A DNA stretch of 64,000 nt from Xenopus tropicalis. Taxonomy: Eukaryota > Chordata > Amphibia > Anura > Pipidae. Shown here one piece after another: positions 47,799 through 60,206 of the stretch. Where the stretch lies: NCBI RefSeq assembly GCF_000004195.4, contig NC_030683.2:75177764-75241763 (forward strand), given 5' to 3'. A program made the translations under genes and the position numbers. Every line of letters starts with the position of its first letter. Within the stretch, counting starts at the first letter, position 1. The notes below the pieces were generated by a model. That model searched no databases. It was not told the origin of the DNA and was given only the letters and a program-made list of their open reading frames with translations.

Positions 47799-50700
47799 GA
47801 GTTTGCAAATTGTAAATGTTTAACCATTTTGAACAGTCTGCAATTGTTTTACCAATGGGGTTGGGGTGTGGTGCCTTAATGTAACATAATGTAGTGTCAT
47901 AATGTAATATACAGGGTGTTCTTTCCTGGGAAAAAGCTTCCTTTTCCCTTTCTAAGAAGTGAATGTTGCATGAAGCAACAGGCATCATTTGATATATATG
48001 CAAGCTTTGTAGAAAACTTTCTCCCCCTTATGAAGTCATTTTACAATGAAACGCATTGGGAACTGCTGTATTGATTTAGCAATTTTATCGCTTACTTAAC
48101 AGGCATACTTTGCCATTTTGGTACTGAAATCACCCTACACTGCAGTCTATAACAATTGCCTAAAAAACACCTGACATGACCCCATTGATTTGGGGTGTTT
48201 AGCCCACTGTATTTTGTTCACAGTGCACTCTATTACTATCACCTGCAAATATTTTTTACCATGAACCACTGCCGTTTGAGTTTGGAGTTTTTTTCTGCTT
48301 GACAGTCTTTACCATTATTTTTAATAAGGTGTATGGTGCATATGCCGAATTTTGGTCACAGTCAAAAAGTGAAAAGCACCAGAAGATCACAGCATTTTTC
48401 AGTGGCCAGAATGTCCACAGTTCACCTTGTGAGCAGGCATAATGTTTAGGTGTTTGCCCAAAGAGGAGGTTAGAGTAAAGCTATTCAACTGTAACAAAGG
48501 CTTAAGACTTCCATCACTTCACATAAATTGCTTACACACAGTGTTCCATCTCCCTGACATAAGAAAAGGATAAAGGGGCCCTTGCCATTCATTTTAACAG
48601 ATGAGACTGGCATATTTTTTATTTAAACACACATTTGCTTTTAAGCTCACTTACCCTGTTCTCCAGTTCTGTAGCTGATTTGTTATACTGGCTTCCAATA
48701 GAAATGCTAGTCCATAATTATAAAAGGATGACACATCCTTGAGTTGATGATACATTCAGCTCACATCTTTCAACTCCCTATACTCCAAGACACACATGAA
48801 TAACTGAGATCAGTAATACACATATATTGTTGCTCCCTGCTCACCTCTGTGTTCATTATTCTGTGTGCTTCATGTACATCTCAGACTGGTCAGGCACCTG
48901 ACACCTTCTCCTGTTATCACTGAAAATGAAAGGTTCTTTTGTGCCATTTATTTGCTTTCTTCCATGATCTTAAACAAACAATACTACTATGGAGGGGATT
49001 GGACAGCTGGAAAAAACTATGCTGCATGTATTGTTATATTTTTATGATGAATAATTAACTCAAGGAATAAAAATGTAATGCAATTTTAAAAAATGCATTA
49101 AATATAACTGGAAAAAAGGAGCTGACAGAAATTAACTCATAACCATTACAAAGAGGCAGAAAGATGAATGTGCAATTGATTTCAGATGGGACATCGATTA
49201 GCTCTCCAGATGTTGCTGTCACCTTTAGTTGGCAGTAGGATGGTGTGAGATGCAGTTGAGCAACATAAGGAGGACTACACAGTGGACATGCCTGATTTAT
49301 GTTTTATGAAGAAAGCTCCTCAAAAATCTTATCAGCCTTATTGTTGATGCTGCCATTTCATTTTGTACAGATTAACTCAACCCAACTGTGCAGATTCACA
49401 CATTGAACACCTTTTTTTCATATAATAGAGAATACATAACAAATATTAATTTTCATAGTAGAACCAATGCAAGTTTAATCTCATAGGATTGCCCTCAAAT
49501 ATGTGTTTAAATCAATAGCCCCTCTCTTCCAGAGTTCATAAGCATATCTATACTGCCTTTACTTCAGGCAAATTACACATATACATAATACAGTATGCTA
49601 CAGTTAATAGCTAATACAAATTCATTATTTTCCCAAAAGGAATATTAAAACTAGTAAAAATAATCTATGCACTTAAAACATCAGCTTTTGTTTGCTTTGA
49701 TCCTATGATATTTATATTTTAGTTGCAAAGATAAAACATTTACATACAGTATCTCATGTGCTGTAATATTTATATAATCCCTCCAGAGAACATTTAAAAG
49801 TGAGTTACACATCTCAGCTAGAGATGCTTCTGGCTACGTTTCATTTCCTGACACAAATATTGCTCAAACCTAAGGTCTATGGTCCATAGCTGTGGACGGG
49901 TTATCCAGGGATTATAAGAATGTTTTCTGTTGGTATTGTACAGAACTAGTGCAAATACGGTGCCAGGATTTTATACATATTTAGTCTAGCTTTGAATGGG
50001 AAGCAGAATGTATAATTCCATTGATTATTTTAAATATACTTAAGAAAACAAAGGTTATAATGTCAAAGGTCTTTCAGCCATGAAGCACAGTGAGAACCTG
50101 TCAACCATGCACTTCTGTTGAAGAAGTTACCACTCAGATACTCCCCACTTCTATTCTTCCTGAGCACAGACTGGAGCTACAGGGGAGGTCATGATGGGTT
50201 TTAAAATAATACAGTAATTTAAAGTGGAAAATCATGTTATGTAACACTAGTAACAAATAAAATTATCTCTGAGCCTTTGCACAGCCATATCCTATTTGAC
50301 TTTTTGCCTATGGTATTAGAGAAGGTCCCTTACTAGGGATTTAGTTATATTCTTTATGGAGGGAAATCTTATACTAGGAGTGCACCTGGAATTGAGACTC
50401 AGCTCTGCCTTAATGTGTTAAGGAATGTCACATCTGTCTTAATTGCTAGTAAGCCTGGAAGGATGTGGGTTTTATATGTGGGCAGTTTTAAAGAAAATGT
50501 GGCAACCCTATTAGTGAAAACATTTACTGATTGTATTTTAGACAAGAGAATGGTGTCCCTTATGGACAAAACAACTATAAAGAGAAGTTATCCCTTCTCT
50601 TTCAGGCATATTTTTTTCTAAAACATAAGAGAAAATATATTTTGCCAATACACACTAATATATGAAGTAATTAATTAAAACCCCGGGTACAATAAATGTC

Positions 50701-51867
50701 ATAATAATAGTGGGAGTAGTGGTGATAGATGTTTAAATCACTGTGACATGAACATCACTATCAACAAGGAAATTCATTTTACTGACGGATGCCCTGTTTG
50801 TCGCTGTCCATCACCTCTTCACTTGAGAAATTTTTGGACATGGAAATTACAACATATTATGTTTCTCAGAACTGATGCTGCCTGGCATATGCAGTTGTTT
50901 TGATGGTGGAATAGGGAGTCTTGGCAGCCCAGATAAAAAATACATGTCATTCAGTGCGAAGGAGAAAAAAGCATTTAATTGGATCCTCCAACATTGTCTC
51001 CAGCTATCCAGATGGCTAATAAGTCTAAATGTACATACTCTTTGTACATCAAAGAGTGGCTCAGCTTGCAAACTGTTCTTCGAAACATATCATTTGCTTC
51101 AAATTATTCTGTTTGATGTCCACAGTCTCAGCCACCCTAATGACCCAAACTACTGTCAAATCCTACAACAAGCTGGGATGTAGCATTAAAAATCTTGGAC
51201 TTTTTGCAACACAAACACAAGCAGGTTACACTATTCACACAGATGTTGGTGCTTTGTGTTTTTTACAGACGTGCACACACAAATATGGGGGTGGGGATGA
51301 ATGTAAATATTCATTTTATCGGACAATTAGTATAGTTATCCTAGTTATAGAGCTCCTTAGAGATATGGTTCATCATTCACAACAATGTCAGCCTCAATGA
51401 AGCTTGCAGTCTATTAACTACAGCTAACAGCTATTAACTACACTAACTTACACACTATGGTTCATTTCATCTGGAGCCAGTTATATTGACCATATGAATT
51501 GGGAGTGTGGAAAGGAAACTGGAGTACTTGGAAAAACCCCACATAAAAATAAACAGAAGAACATTTTACTAAGGGCTGAAAAGGTCACAAAACATACCCT
51601 ATGCATGTCACCATAAAAAAAAGAAAAAAAGATATACAGCCATATTTATACTCTGAACCAATCAGTTTCATCATAATTGTGGGAAAAAGTGGATGAATTC
51701 AAATCTTAATTAAGGGTCATGGAAAGCTATAATCACTGGGGTACCAAGTTGTTAGAAACCCCTTAGTGATTTTAGTCACTTACCTCCTACCCTGGCATGC
51801 CTCTCCTCAAAAGATCCACCTTTCTAGGGTTCTATATTTTACTTACAAGCAATGCACTATGCCTATT
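47799..51867. other. Long non-coding stretch
   Basis: AT-rich. Overlapping frames at 50875-51183 and 51029-51400 (102 and 123 codons) and a minus frame at 50847-51071 have no domain that I recognise. The 51029-51400 frame is the longest outside the LINE, but neither composition nor splice context supports a gene. Confidence 0.35.
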
Positions 51868-52522
51868 AAAGAACATGTATACTATTGATGGCATGACCAT
51901 CAACCCTGTAAATTCTGCACGCTGCCTTGGGGTTATCTTTGACCAGTCTCTCTCCTTCTCTAACCATATTAATAACACTGCCAAAACCTGCCGCTTTTTC
52001 CTCCGCAATATTGCCAAGATACGCCCCTTTCTTTCACAAGCAACAGCTAAAACACTAATCTATGCCCTTATCCTTTCCCGCTTAGATTACTGCAATCTCC
52101 TACTAACTGGCCTCCCAGACTCCCACCTCTCTCCCCTGCAATCAATCTTAAACTCTGCTGCCAGGATCCTCCTGCTCTCTCCTAAGAGGGAACCTGCTCA
52201 GCCTCAATTAAGCTCACTAGCATGGCTGCCTGTCAAGCAAAGGATAACTTACAAAATCCTTCTGCTGACATTCAAAGCCCTTCACTCCTCTGCTCCTCAC
52301 TACATTTCTTCACTGGTCTCCCTACATGTTCCTGGTCGTCTCCTCCGCTCCTCTCAGAGCCTCCGTCTCTTTACACCATCCACACCCACTGCGCGCTCTC
52401 TTCTTAAACCTTTCTATCTCGCTGCTCCTTACCTCTGGAACTCTATCCCTGAATCCCTCCGTAGGGAACACTCACTAACTCTCTTTAAGAAAAAACTCAG
52501 CTGTTACCTTCTGGAGCACTAA
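51797..52522 (+). pseudogene. C-terminal fragment of an L2-type reverse transcriptase
   Basis: A 241-codon frame. The family-like part starts at about residue 25 (TIDGMTINPVNSARCLGVIF) and continues with FSNHINNTAKTCRFFLRNI, ISRLDYCN-like LSRLDYCNLLLTGLP, LSSLAWLPVKQRITYKILLL, LHVPGRLLRSSQS and LWNSIPESLR to a stop after CYLLEH. These are the thumb and C-terminal motifs of L2/CR1-type LINE proteins. The catalytic YADD-containing palm and the endonuclease are absent, so the product could not retrotranspose. The first ~24 residues do not resemble the family and probably come from flanking DNA. The uninterrupted frame suggests a fairly recent insertion. Confidence 0.85.
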
Positions 52523-52838
52523 GACATTATTTTGCCCAGTCCTGCGCTTAAGAGCAAATGCCCATACCTGATGCACTCTTACCTTCCAGTTTGTGCCTGT
52601 ATGTTACCCAACCACTCAGATTGTAAGCTCTACGGGGCAGGGACCTCCTTCCTACTGTGTCTCATACCACATGGCACTTATATATATATATATATACATA
52701 TATGTATTTATTGTATTTATGTATTTATTTATTATATCACTCATCCTCCCTGTGTGTAATTTTGTATTCTGTAAGCTGTACAGCGCTGCGTACCCTTGTG
52801 GCGCTTTATAAATAAAGTTATACATACATACATACATG
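51868..52838 (+). mobile_element. L2-clade LINE, 5'-truncated
   Basis: Carries the C-terminal part of a non-LTR reverse transcriptase reading frame, then a 3' untranslated tail with ATTGTAAGCTCTACGGGGCA, CAGGGACC, an internal (TA)n run (52679-52695), TGTACAGCGCTGCGTACCC, GGCGCTTTATAAATAAAG and a terminal (CATA)n run (about 52809-52838). The tail layout is that of L2 elements, whose reverse transcriptase recognises the 3' end. The upstream two-thirds (endonuclease and catalytic reverse-transcriptase motifs) is missing, as expected from incomplete reverse transcription. Confidence 0.85.
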
Positions 52839-52839
52839 T

Positions 52840-53138
52840 AAACTCTCCACAGAAAAAAAAAATCAGTGAACGACCTCTTTAAAATCTTTAAATACCTGCC
52901 TCTAGCTGTTAAAAGATTAATAGTAAGGCTGCAGACTCCCCTTAATAACTTAAGGGATTCCTTCTCCTCCTCTAACCTCACTCGACCCCCTCCCATAGGA
53001 ATTTACTTGCTGGCTGTTGGCTGCTGAGCATGCTCAGTTCTTCCCAACTCAGGTTACCAAACATACCCTCCTATCTAGTAGCCAATGAAGAGATGGCATT
53101 GCTGGTTTCCATAGAAACTGTAATCTACTTTCCTAAAC
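52840..53138. other. Short non-coding stretch
   Basis: Nothing recognised apart from an A-run at about 52853-52861. Confidence 0.4.
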
Positions 53139-53332
53139 TCTGCTCGGCAAATCGCCGAAAATGCCTCGCGAGGCAACTTCAGCGATTTGCCGAAATTGCC
53201 TGCGCAGCATGTGCCATCCCACCGGCGACTTACATTTTCGCCGGTGGGATGGTAGTTCGAGGAGATTAGTCGCCCGTGACAAGGGAAATTTGTTGCGGGC
53301 GACTAATCTCCCCGTGTGCCAGAGCCCTTAAA
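53139..53332. mobile_element. Palindromic-cassette element, right part
   Basis: Ends GTGTGCCAGAGCCCTTA, the complement of the left end at 24309. Cassettes in order: CGGCAAATCGCCGAAA with CAGCGATTTGCCGAAA around GCCTCGCGAGGC; CCATCCCACCGGCGA against TCGCCGGTGGGATGG; GATTAGTCGCCCGTGACAA against TTGTTGCGGGCGACTAATC. The last two are shared with 24309-24492; the first is not. The left terminal repeat is absent. Confidence 0.7.
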
Positions 53333-54807
53333 GTGTTCAATCCAAGCAGAGATTTTTATCAGAGTAGGTTCTGTCTGTGTAAGCCTGCATTCTTCACTGC
53401 ATGACCTTTGCAGCACACATGTACTGTTTGCAGATGTAAATGTCACTGGTGATATGTTAGAGGGAAGATGGCCACATGGCAAAAGCTGCTGTTTGTTTTA
53501 GGAGAATGTGATGGTGCTAGTGAAAATGCACTAAATGCAGTATATGCAGTATATGCAGTAAAAACGGTGCGGTTTGGGTGGGGGAGATGTCCTAACTTTT
53601 ATACATGGTAGGAAAATGTATGATTTACATGTCCTTCAAAGGTGGGTACATCAGCAGTACAAAAATCAGTGAAACATTGTATGTATGGTGTATGTGCTCA
53701 CCCAGGGTGCTGCAGGGGATCTTCAGGACACAGAAGAACATGGTGGAGCGGTGCTCGCAAGTATCCCAGGCTGGTGATTTTTTAAGAAGGGGAGTGCCAG
53801 CCCAGGGTAGGAAATAAGAACTTGAATCACTGGGGGGGGGAACTAACATTGGCACACTGCATAGATTCTGCCCTTTCCTTCTCCTTTTGCTCTTGTTTTT
53901 AAAGAAAATGCAATGTATATTACATTTTCCAGTAGTTAAGGGAAATTTACTTCTTTCTTTTTATGCACAAGATACTTTACCTCTGCTATATACTGTATTT
54001 TAAACATGTTCTCCACCTTTCATTATGAAACAATATAGTTATGTTTTAAAGCAGAAAAAATATGAAATATAAAGGAGAACATTTAGAAAAATAAGCTTTG
54101 AAGACTCAATGTATGTAAACACTGTTAAAATTCCTGGCCGGGTTTATCAGAAACTGGGAGGCAGGAAGGTGATAGAGAGGGTTTACTGAAACCTGAGACT
54201 TCTGCAGTCTCTCCTGCTAATCATGGCACTCATACATCATTAACAAGTACCTAGCTATACTGGAAGTCAGCACAGAAATGGAAGAAGAGCAAATAGATGA
54301 GAGGTACCACTCAAAAGAAAAGCAAAAAAAAAAAACAACAGGCTTTCAGACATCTTGAGTAGACAGTGAAGTTGTGTTTATTAAGTGGGAAAACATGACA
54401 ACCTGGTGTTTCATAGGGGGAGGACTGGCATGTTACCTCCTACCTTCAGAAAACACCCTTAGGTAATTAAGCTTTTGTTATGTCCACTTTATAAACATGG
54501 TTGGCTCTCTAGTCGAGCCACCTATTAGCCAATTATTTTTAGCAATTTCTCATTGGTAAATAAGCTCTGTTCAGCACTACGGTGGCCTGAAAGGTCAGTT
54601 TCGACCCTTTTAGCACTAGCATGTCATCGATAAACTGATTGCCTAATGTCCCCAAAGCCTGGAATGTTCTTAATGATGTTTGTTCACATTAATTAGGAAA
54701 AAAAAGGAAACATATTATTTCCATCCAAAAAGCATTTTAAAATACCTGCTTCTATTCTCAAAAACAGTAAATGCTTTTTATAGTGTGCATGATTATTCTT
54801 TCCTTAC
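53333..54807. other. Non-coding stretch
   Basis: A 9-bp tandem (TATGCAGTA) of about three units lies at 53535-53561. Frames at 53605-53855 on both strands are judged to be chance. Nothing else is recognised. Confidence 0.4.
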
Positions 54808-54855
54808 TTTTACTCTGTTTCTATAATATATTCATATTATAGAAACAGAGTAAAA
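54808..54855. repeat. Perfect 22-bp hairpin with 4-nt loop
   Basis: Arms 54808-54829 and 54834-54855 are fully complementary (TTTTACTCTGTTTCTATAAT begins the left arm) around ATTC. The AT-rich palindrome stands alone, without recognised transposon ends. Confidence 0.85.
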
Positions 54856-55791
54856 TTAAGTTATATTCTGCACTTTGGTAGCCATGTTTATATTACACCT
54901 CTTAAATCATAAATACCTATAAACTAGGTATGACATGAATCACTGCATGATGGTTTGGGGTGTTTTACTAAACTGCTCAGTGGTCAAAAATATGGTGCAA
55001 AAAATGTTACCAGGCAAAATATTCATGAATCGCTGATTAATATGTCAAAATAGGTTTTTCAGTGATACTGGCACTTCTAAAATAATGATAGGACATAAAT
55101 ATTACTCAGGTTGTGCACTTTCTTTCTTTTGTTTTTCTGACCTGACAATTTCACTGCTTTCTGCTGTGCAATGTCAGGGGGTGGGAATTGCTTAGATGCA
55201 TAGTTTGTGATCTCTGCTATATTCTCCTGTCTGTCAAAGTGCCAACCCCCAGCACATTACTAACTGCACAACACAGGGGTATATCTATGTCAGAAATTCA
55301 ATGTTTTCATTAGCTTAAAAGTGTCAGTATTGATGATTGTTAGGAACTCAATCTAAAGAGATTTTCATATGTGGCAAAATGTGTTTGGACTTTGGACTTT
55401 ATAAGTAAAAATAGAGGCCCAGTATATAATGTCAGAGTCACTTAAATCATATATACAGCTATCAGTGCAGTAAATTACTAGGCAACCTGGCAAATAAGTG
55501 TGTAAGAATATCTACCATCTACCCTTAAATAAAAAAAGTATTTGAATATTCAAACTAATCTTTCTCTTCAGAGACTCCTAGTTCATTTCTCTGTTCACTA
55601 TAGATAAGAAAATCAACTATTGTTTGAATGACATGCCAAATCATAATGATTGGAATCTTAAAATGTTTTGGTATGAATCAGATACTGTTCAATCTAGGGG
55701 GCCATTCACATTTTGTTGCTGATTTATCACTGTTTCCAAAGAAATCAGTCTCCTTTTTGTATTGTGAATATTACAGCATCAAAAGTTTGGT
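54856..55791. other. Non-coding stretch, nothing recognised
   Basis: AT-rich, with no supported feature. Confidence 0.4.
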
Positions 55792-56204
55792 TTCATCAGC
55801 ATGTTTCTATGATTGTCAATAGTGATGAGCGAATCTGTCCCGTTTCGCTGCACCATAAAATTCGCGAAACAGCAAGAAAATTCATGGAACAGCGACAAAT
55901 TCACGAAACGCATTTGTTGCACGTTATTTTTTGTCGCCAGCGTCTATTTTTGTTGCCCGCACTTTATTTGACATGACCGTGTCAGATTTGATACAACCAC
56001 GCCCTTTTTGACGCAACCACTGCTTTTTTGACTCGCTCGCACCCAATTTGACACGCAACAAAAAAAATTTCCGTGCAACAAATTTTCATGGAAGTTTCGC
56101 AAAACAATTCACCAATTGCGAAATGGGCAAATTCGCTGCCAGTCCATGCCTGGCGAAAAAATTTGCTCATCACTATTCATCAGCATGTTTCTATGATTGT
56201 CAAT
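55792..56204. mobile_element. hAT-like MITE flanked by a 28-bp direct repeat
   Basis: The element (55820-56175) has 15-bp terminal inverted repeats TAGTGATGAGCGAAT and TAGTGATGAGCAAAT, and its interior is full of TTCGCGAAA, GCGACAAATT and CGCAACAAA words. It encodes nothing; the overlapping frames at 55713-56173 are by-products. TAG-starting ends are typical of hAT elements, whose target duplications are 8 bp. Here the flanks are a perfect 28-nt direct repeat (55792-55819 and 56176-56203; 29 if a shared T is counted), abutting the element on both sides. Confidence 0.8.
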
Positions 56205-56845
56205 TTATGTTCAGGCTGAAATGAATTATCACTGTACATGCTTTCAGTATGAAATCCTTTTGTGACATCCATGCCTTACATAATCTTGCAGTAATCCAGA
56301 TTTTTAGCTGCTGAGACAAGACAGACTCTTTTTTAATGCTTACTGTGTAAATTCTAAAATGACCCTATTGATTTCTTGTGTTAGGCATTTTGTTTTTTTA
56401 TGATGGGCAATTATTTAATATAGTGTTGGTTGTGGACATAGAAACTAACTTTGATGTTTTTATGATGTGTTGAAATATTGACAACAATATCCTTCGAATA
56501 GACGTTGGCAGTAACCTTTGTAGATTGTTCCATAACTCACATGAATTTGTGATTTATGCATCATTACATTAAATTCTAGTTGATGTTGCTGAACCTATTG
56601 CTTTGTCTGTTACACAGTGTACACCTTATTTTACAATGAGGAAATAATGAAGTTTCTTTAAGATAAATTACCCCTGTATTGTAAGAAAAATACTAAGCTG
56701 TATGCTAGTGTTACCGCAAGATGTGGAAACAATTATTATGATTAGCTATACAAAAGAATGGTGTATGTCAAACATACAGATTACATGCAAGAATTCAACT
56801 GATGCCGGTGTCATTCAAAGTGAAAATAAAAGTACATTTTAAAAA
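56205..56845. other. Non-coding stretch, nothing recognised
   Basis: AT-rich, with no supported feature. Confidence 0.4.
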
Positions 56846-57156
56846 TACGTTACCCGGAAACTCGTTATCCAGAAAGCTCCAAATTGGAAGAAGGCCATCT
56901 CCCACAGGTTATATTTTAATGAAGTGATTCAAAATTTTAAAACATATTTCTTCTTTCTGTGAAATAATAGAAAACCACCTTGTGCTTCATCCTAACTAAG
57001 ATATTCCTTAGTAAAGATAAATCAACCCTACGGGGTGTATGTAATGTTTACATTTTTTTAGTAGATTTAAGGCATTAAGACCCAAATTATAGAAATACCC
57101 TTTATCTAGAAAACCTCAGGTCCCGAGCAATCTGGATAACAGGTCCCATACCTGTA
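56846..57156 (-). mobile_element. ACAGGTATGGGACC MITE, copy 5
   Basis: About 310 bp ending AACAGGTCCCATACCTGTA at 57156. The left end is decayed (ACGTTACCCGGAAACTCG) but is followed by TTATCCAGAAAGCTCCAAAT as in copy 1. The interior keeps GAAGGCCATCTCCCA and AAGACCCAAATTATAGAAA modules. Confidence 0.8.
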
Positions 57157-57253
57157 TTTGCAGATAAAAATATCAAATAATTGATGTCTTATAGACTTAT
57201 GTTACACTGTTACACTATGTTACACATATATCATATGTTTTGTAACCCTTTAA

Positions 57254-57680
57254 AGGAACACTAAAAATTTTTAAGTAAAAAAATCTATTCTACCCTGCAC
57301 CAATAACTGCCCTATACTGCACACCATTTATTATTTTGAAAGCTTTATTTGAAAATACCTGCTAAAACTTGGCTTCCAGTCTTTTGAAATAAGGCTATAC
57401 AGCGATGCAGGGAAGAATCCACAATGCGACAATCGATTGATTGATCCTAGCCTGACTCCTTCCTATACAGAAGGAAGGCTAGGCTTGATCAATCGATTGT
57501 TGCATAGAGGATTCTTCCTTGCATCTCCGTATCGCCCTATTTCAAATGACCGGAAGCCTAGTTTTAGCAGGTATTTTCTAAAAAAGCATTTAAAATAATA
57601 AATGGTGTGCAGGATAGGGCAGTTAATGGTGCAGGGTAGAATAGATTTTTTACTTGAAAATTTTTAGTGTTACTTTTCCT
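57254..57680. mobile_element. Long fold-back T2-type MITE
   Basis: Flanked by TTAA (57250-57253 and 57681-57684). Ends AGGAACACTAAAAATTTTTA and the complement of AGGAAAAGTAACACTAAAAA match apart from a small indel. The whole 427 bp is a near-perfect palindrome: TCTATTCTACCCTGCACC, CCATTTATTATTTTGAAAGC, GAAGAATCC and AATCGATTGAT blocks are mirrored about an axis near 57465. A transcript would form a hairpin with arms of about 200 bp. No coding capacity. Confidence 0.85.
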
Positions 57681-57684
57681 TTAA

Positions 57685-58517
57685 AAGGGGAACTATACCC
57701 CCTCTATATAAATATATTGCATAAACAAGGTCATATGTAAAACCCTGATTCATCTAAATAAACCATTATCATAAAAATATACTTTTTGAGTAGTATGTGC
57801 TATTGGGTAATCCTAAATAGAAAATTGCAATTTTAAGACTTAAGGGCAGCCTCCTGGGATCATAGGATTTTCATTTTTATTTGGATGGAGTTCCCCTTAA
57901 ATGTCTTTTTTCTGGAAAACCTTCTGTGTCCATTAAATGACCAATTATTATCTAAGTAGAGAAAATGAAGTAAATGCCATGTCTGCCTTATTAAGCCAAT
58001 AAACTTTCTTTGATATGGTAATTGTGGGAAATAGTTTAAACAAATTAATTTTGTATGTAACACAAATGTAAAATATTTAAACAACCAGTCATGGTAGAAA
58101 TGCCTTCTTAAAAGCCTCAGTCTCTAAAATGAAGTTAAGTTTTCTTAAATAACTGCAGTACATTTTCCATTATGAATTCATTGAGTATTCATGCCCATTG
58201 CAAAGGTCACAGAGGACTCATTTGACTTTCAGCATGTAGATAGCTCATGAATTATCCATGTTGTACAGTATCAGGGCAAAAATTAAAACCTGGTTTAGTA
58301 TGAGCTTGTTTAATGTGTTAAGAAAATGTAAATGTTGGCACAAAAAGACACAAGATTACTGATTAAATGAACATAACATACATTAACCTGAAGGCATGAC
58401 TAATCTTCTATGTGACATTTAGACAGGAATGCACAAAGAATACCTGACATCTTTAGGGTGTGGTATCGACTCACTACCAATTTTGCTCACATATATACCC
58501 TTACCTCAGAATAGCAA
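57685..58517. other. Non-coding stretch
   Basis: AT-rich; the minus frame at 57860-58084 is judged to be chance. Confidence 0.4.
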
Positions 58518-58543
58518 ATATATATATATATATATATATATAT
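58518..58543. repeat. (AT)n microsatellite
   Basis: About 13 uninterrupted AT units. Confidence 0.9.
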
Positions 58544-59189
58544 CTACAAGAAAATTAAGGAAAATAAAATATCCATGAGATGGGAGTAATTGGCATATGG
58601 GGGCATTGGTAACAAAAATGTAAGTGCAAGGCAAATTAAAAAGAGACAAGAGGCTTGACTTGGACATAGAGACAGAAAGGACATCTAAGACCTCCTTAGA
58701 AGGATTAGAAGGAACTGGTTATTCATGTTGTTTATGTATCATATTGCTGATGACTAAACTGTGCAACATTCCCTGCATGACGTTGTTAGTTTGCAGAGAG
58801 ATCTGACTAAACTGAAGAACTGGGCAGCAAACTGGCAGATGACACTAAATGGTAGTATGTTGGGGGCCTCCTAAACTGTGTTTGTAGATAACAGGTTTTG
58901 AAACTCTGTGTCAGCCAGTGTCTTCTAAAGCAAACAAAGCAAATAAAGTCTTGCATAAAAAAGGGCATTAACTCAAGGGATGAAAACATAATTTTGCCTC
59001 TTTAAAAAAAAAAAATACATAAAAACAACAAAGTCTAGTTCACTATGTGAACTATATGAACCCCCTAAAGTGTATTTTACATGTGATATTTCCCAATAAA
59101 TTAATGGGGCAGTTTGGCCACAAAAATGCCATTGCTGCTGTCACTTCAGTAATTTTCAGGAACCCAACAGGGTTGGGACTTTGCATTCT
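58544..59189. other. Non-coding stretch
   Basis: AT-rich with an A-run at 59004-59014. Nothing else is recognised. Confidence 0.4.
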
Positions 59190-59350
59190 CTCGCGTTTTC
59201 ATGCGTATATCGGCTACATGTGCCTGCACCCGAGCGTATCTCATTCATTCGGGTGCAGGCACAAGTAGCAGGCGTAGGGCTGAATTTTCGGCAAGCGTTT
59301 TTCCGCTTGCCGAAAAAATCAGCCCTACGCCTGGTGTGGCATCAGCCTAA
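59190..59350. mobile_element. Palindromic MITE (GGCATCAGCCTAA end)
   Basis: Two palindromes stand in row: TGTGCCTGCACCCGA against TCGGGTGCAGGCACA (59219-59264) and GGCGTAGGGCTGA, TTTTCGGCAAGCG against their complements (59271-59332). The right end reads CTGGTGTGGCATCAGCCTAA. The left end is not clear; the boundary given is where GC-rich sequence begins. Frames here are by-products of the palindromes. Confidence 0.6.
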
Positions 59351-60049
59351 CAAACATGGGCCTTGATAAGCTCATTGTTATTGAATTATAATTACTAAGG
59401 TTGTTACTAACAGCTTTTTTTCAGTAAAAAATCCGTTTTGTCATTATAATGTCACATCAATGAAACTATCCTATATTGAATGAAACTATTTGGAAGCTCT
59501 TTAACACTAGAGCAGCTCTCAAACTGTGAGGCTGCCCCCTGGCGGGGTTGGGGTGGATTTGAAGCATGGGAAGGGCTCAGTTTGAAGGCCACATAGTATG
59601 AGATTTCAGGAGAATGGCCATTTCCTCTGCTAGATGCACATGCAAACCTAGTTTGAGAGCTGGCCCTGACCAAAGGTTGGATCTTTAAAGAGGTCTTGAA
59701 CTGAAACAACCACTGCTTTAAAGTTGGAAAGTCCAATTACAAAACTTGTTTCCTTCATCCTTTTATGTCTGTCAGTGACCTAGTTTCAACATTATACCTA
59801 TATACATATCATGATATATTGAAAATGACATTAAATTATATATTATTATCTCCAGTGTATCAATTTACTGGAAATTTTTCATTACTTTGATTAACTGTAC
59901 CCTGTCATAAAAAGAAACAAAGCAATGCTATCTGTATTCTGCAATTCACAGGGACATCATACTGACCAGTTTTGTGTTTGAAAATAACACAAGTTTTTGA
60001 AGACTTGTAAAAGACTCTTCTATATCTAGGAGATAATTTTTGGGGTTAT
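59351..60049. other. Non-coding stretch
   Basis: A 94-codon minus frame (59452-59736) has no recognised feature. No repeat is called. Confidence 0.4.
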
Positions 60050-60206
60050 GCAGTAACAGGTGCAAAGTTTGCTGCAGGTCAAGTAAGCTATAGCAATCTG
60101 ATGTTTGCTTTAATTATCGTAACAGAAGCAGACCAGGAAAAGCTAACTGCCTGTTGGTTTCTATGGGAATTACTAAGACCTGGAGCAAGGTTGCACCTGT
60201 TACTGC
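60050..60206. mobile_element. Small MITE with GCAGTAACAGGTGCAA ends
   Basis: Perfect 16-bp terminal inverted repeats GCAGTAACAGGTGCAA (60050-60065) and TTGCACCTGTTACTGC (60191-60206). Subterminal CTGCAGGTCAAGTAAGCTAT and GGAATTACTAAGACCTGGAG also pair. Related in wording to 17874-18014. No clear target duplication. Confidence 0.75.

Noticed and set aside
50875..51400. Overlapping frames of 102 and 123 codons
   Set aside because: No recognised domain, no convincing start or splice sites, and a competing minus-strand frame. Chance frames of this length are expected in 64 kb.
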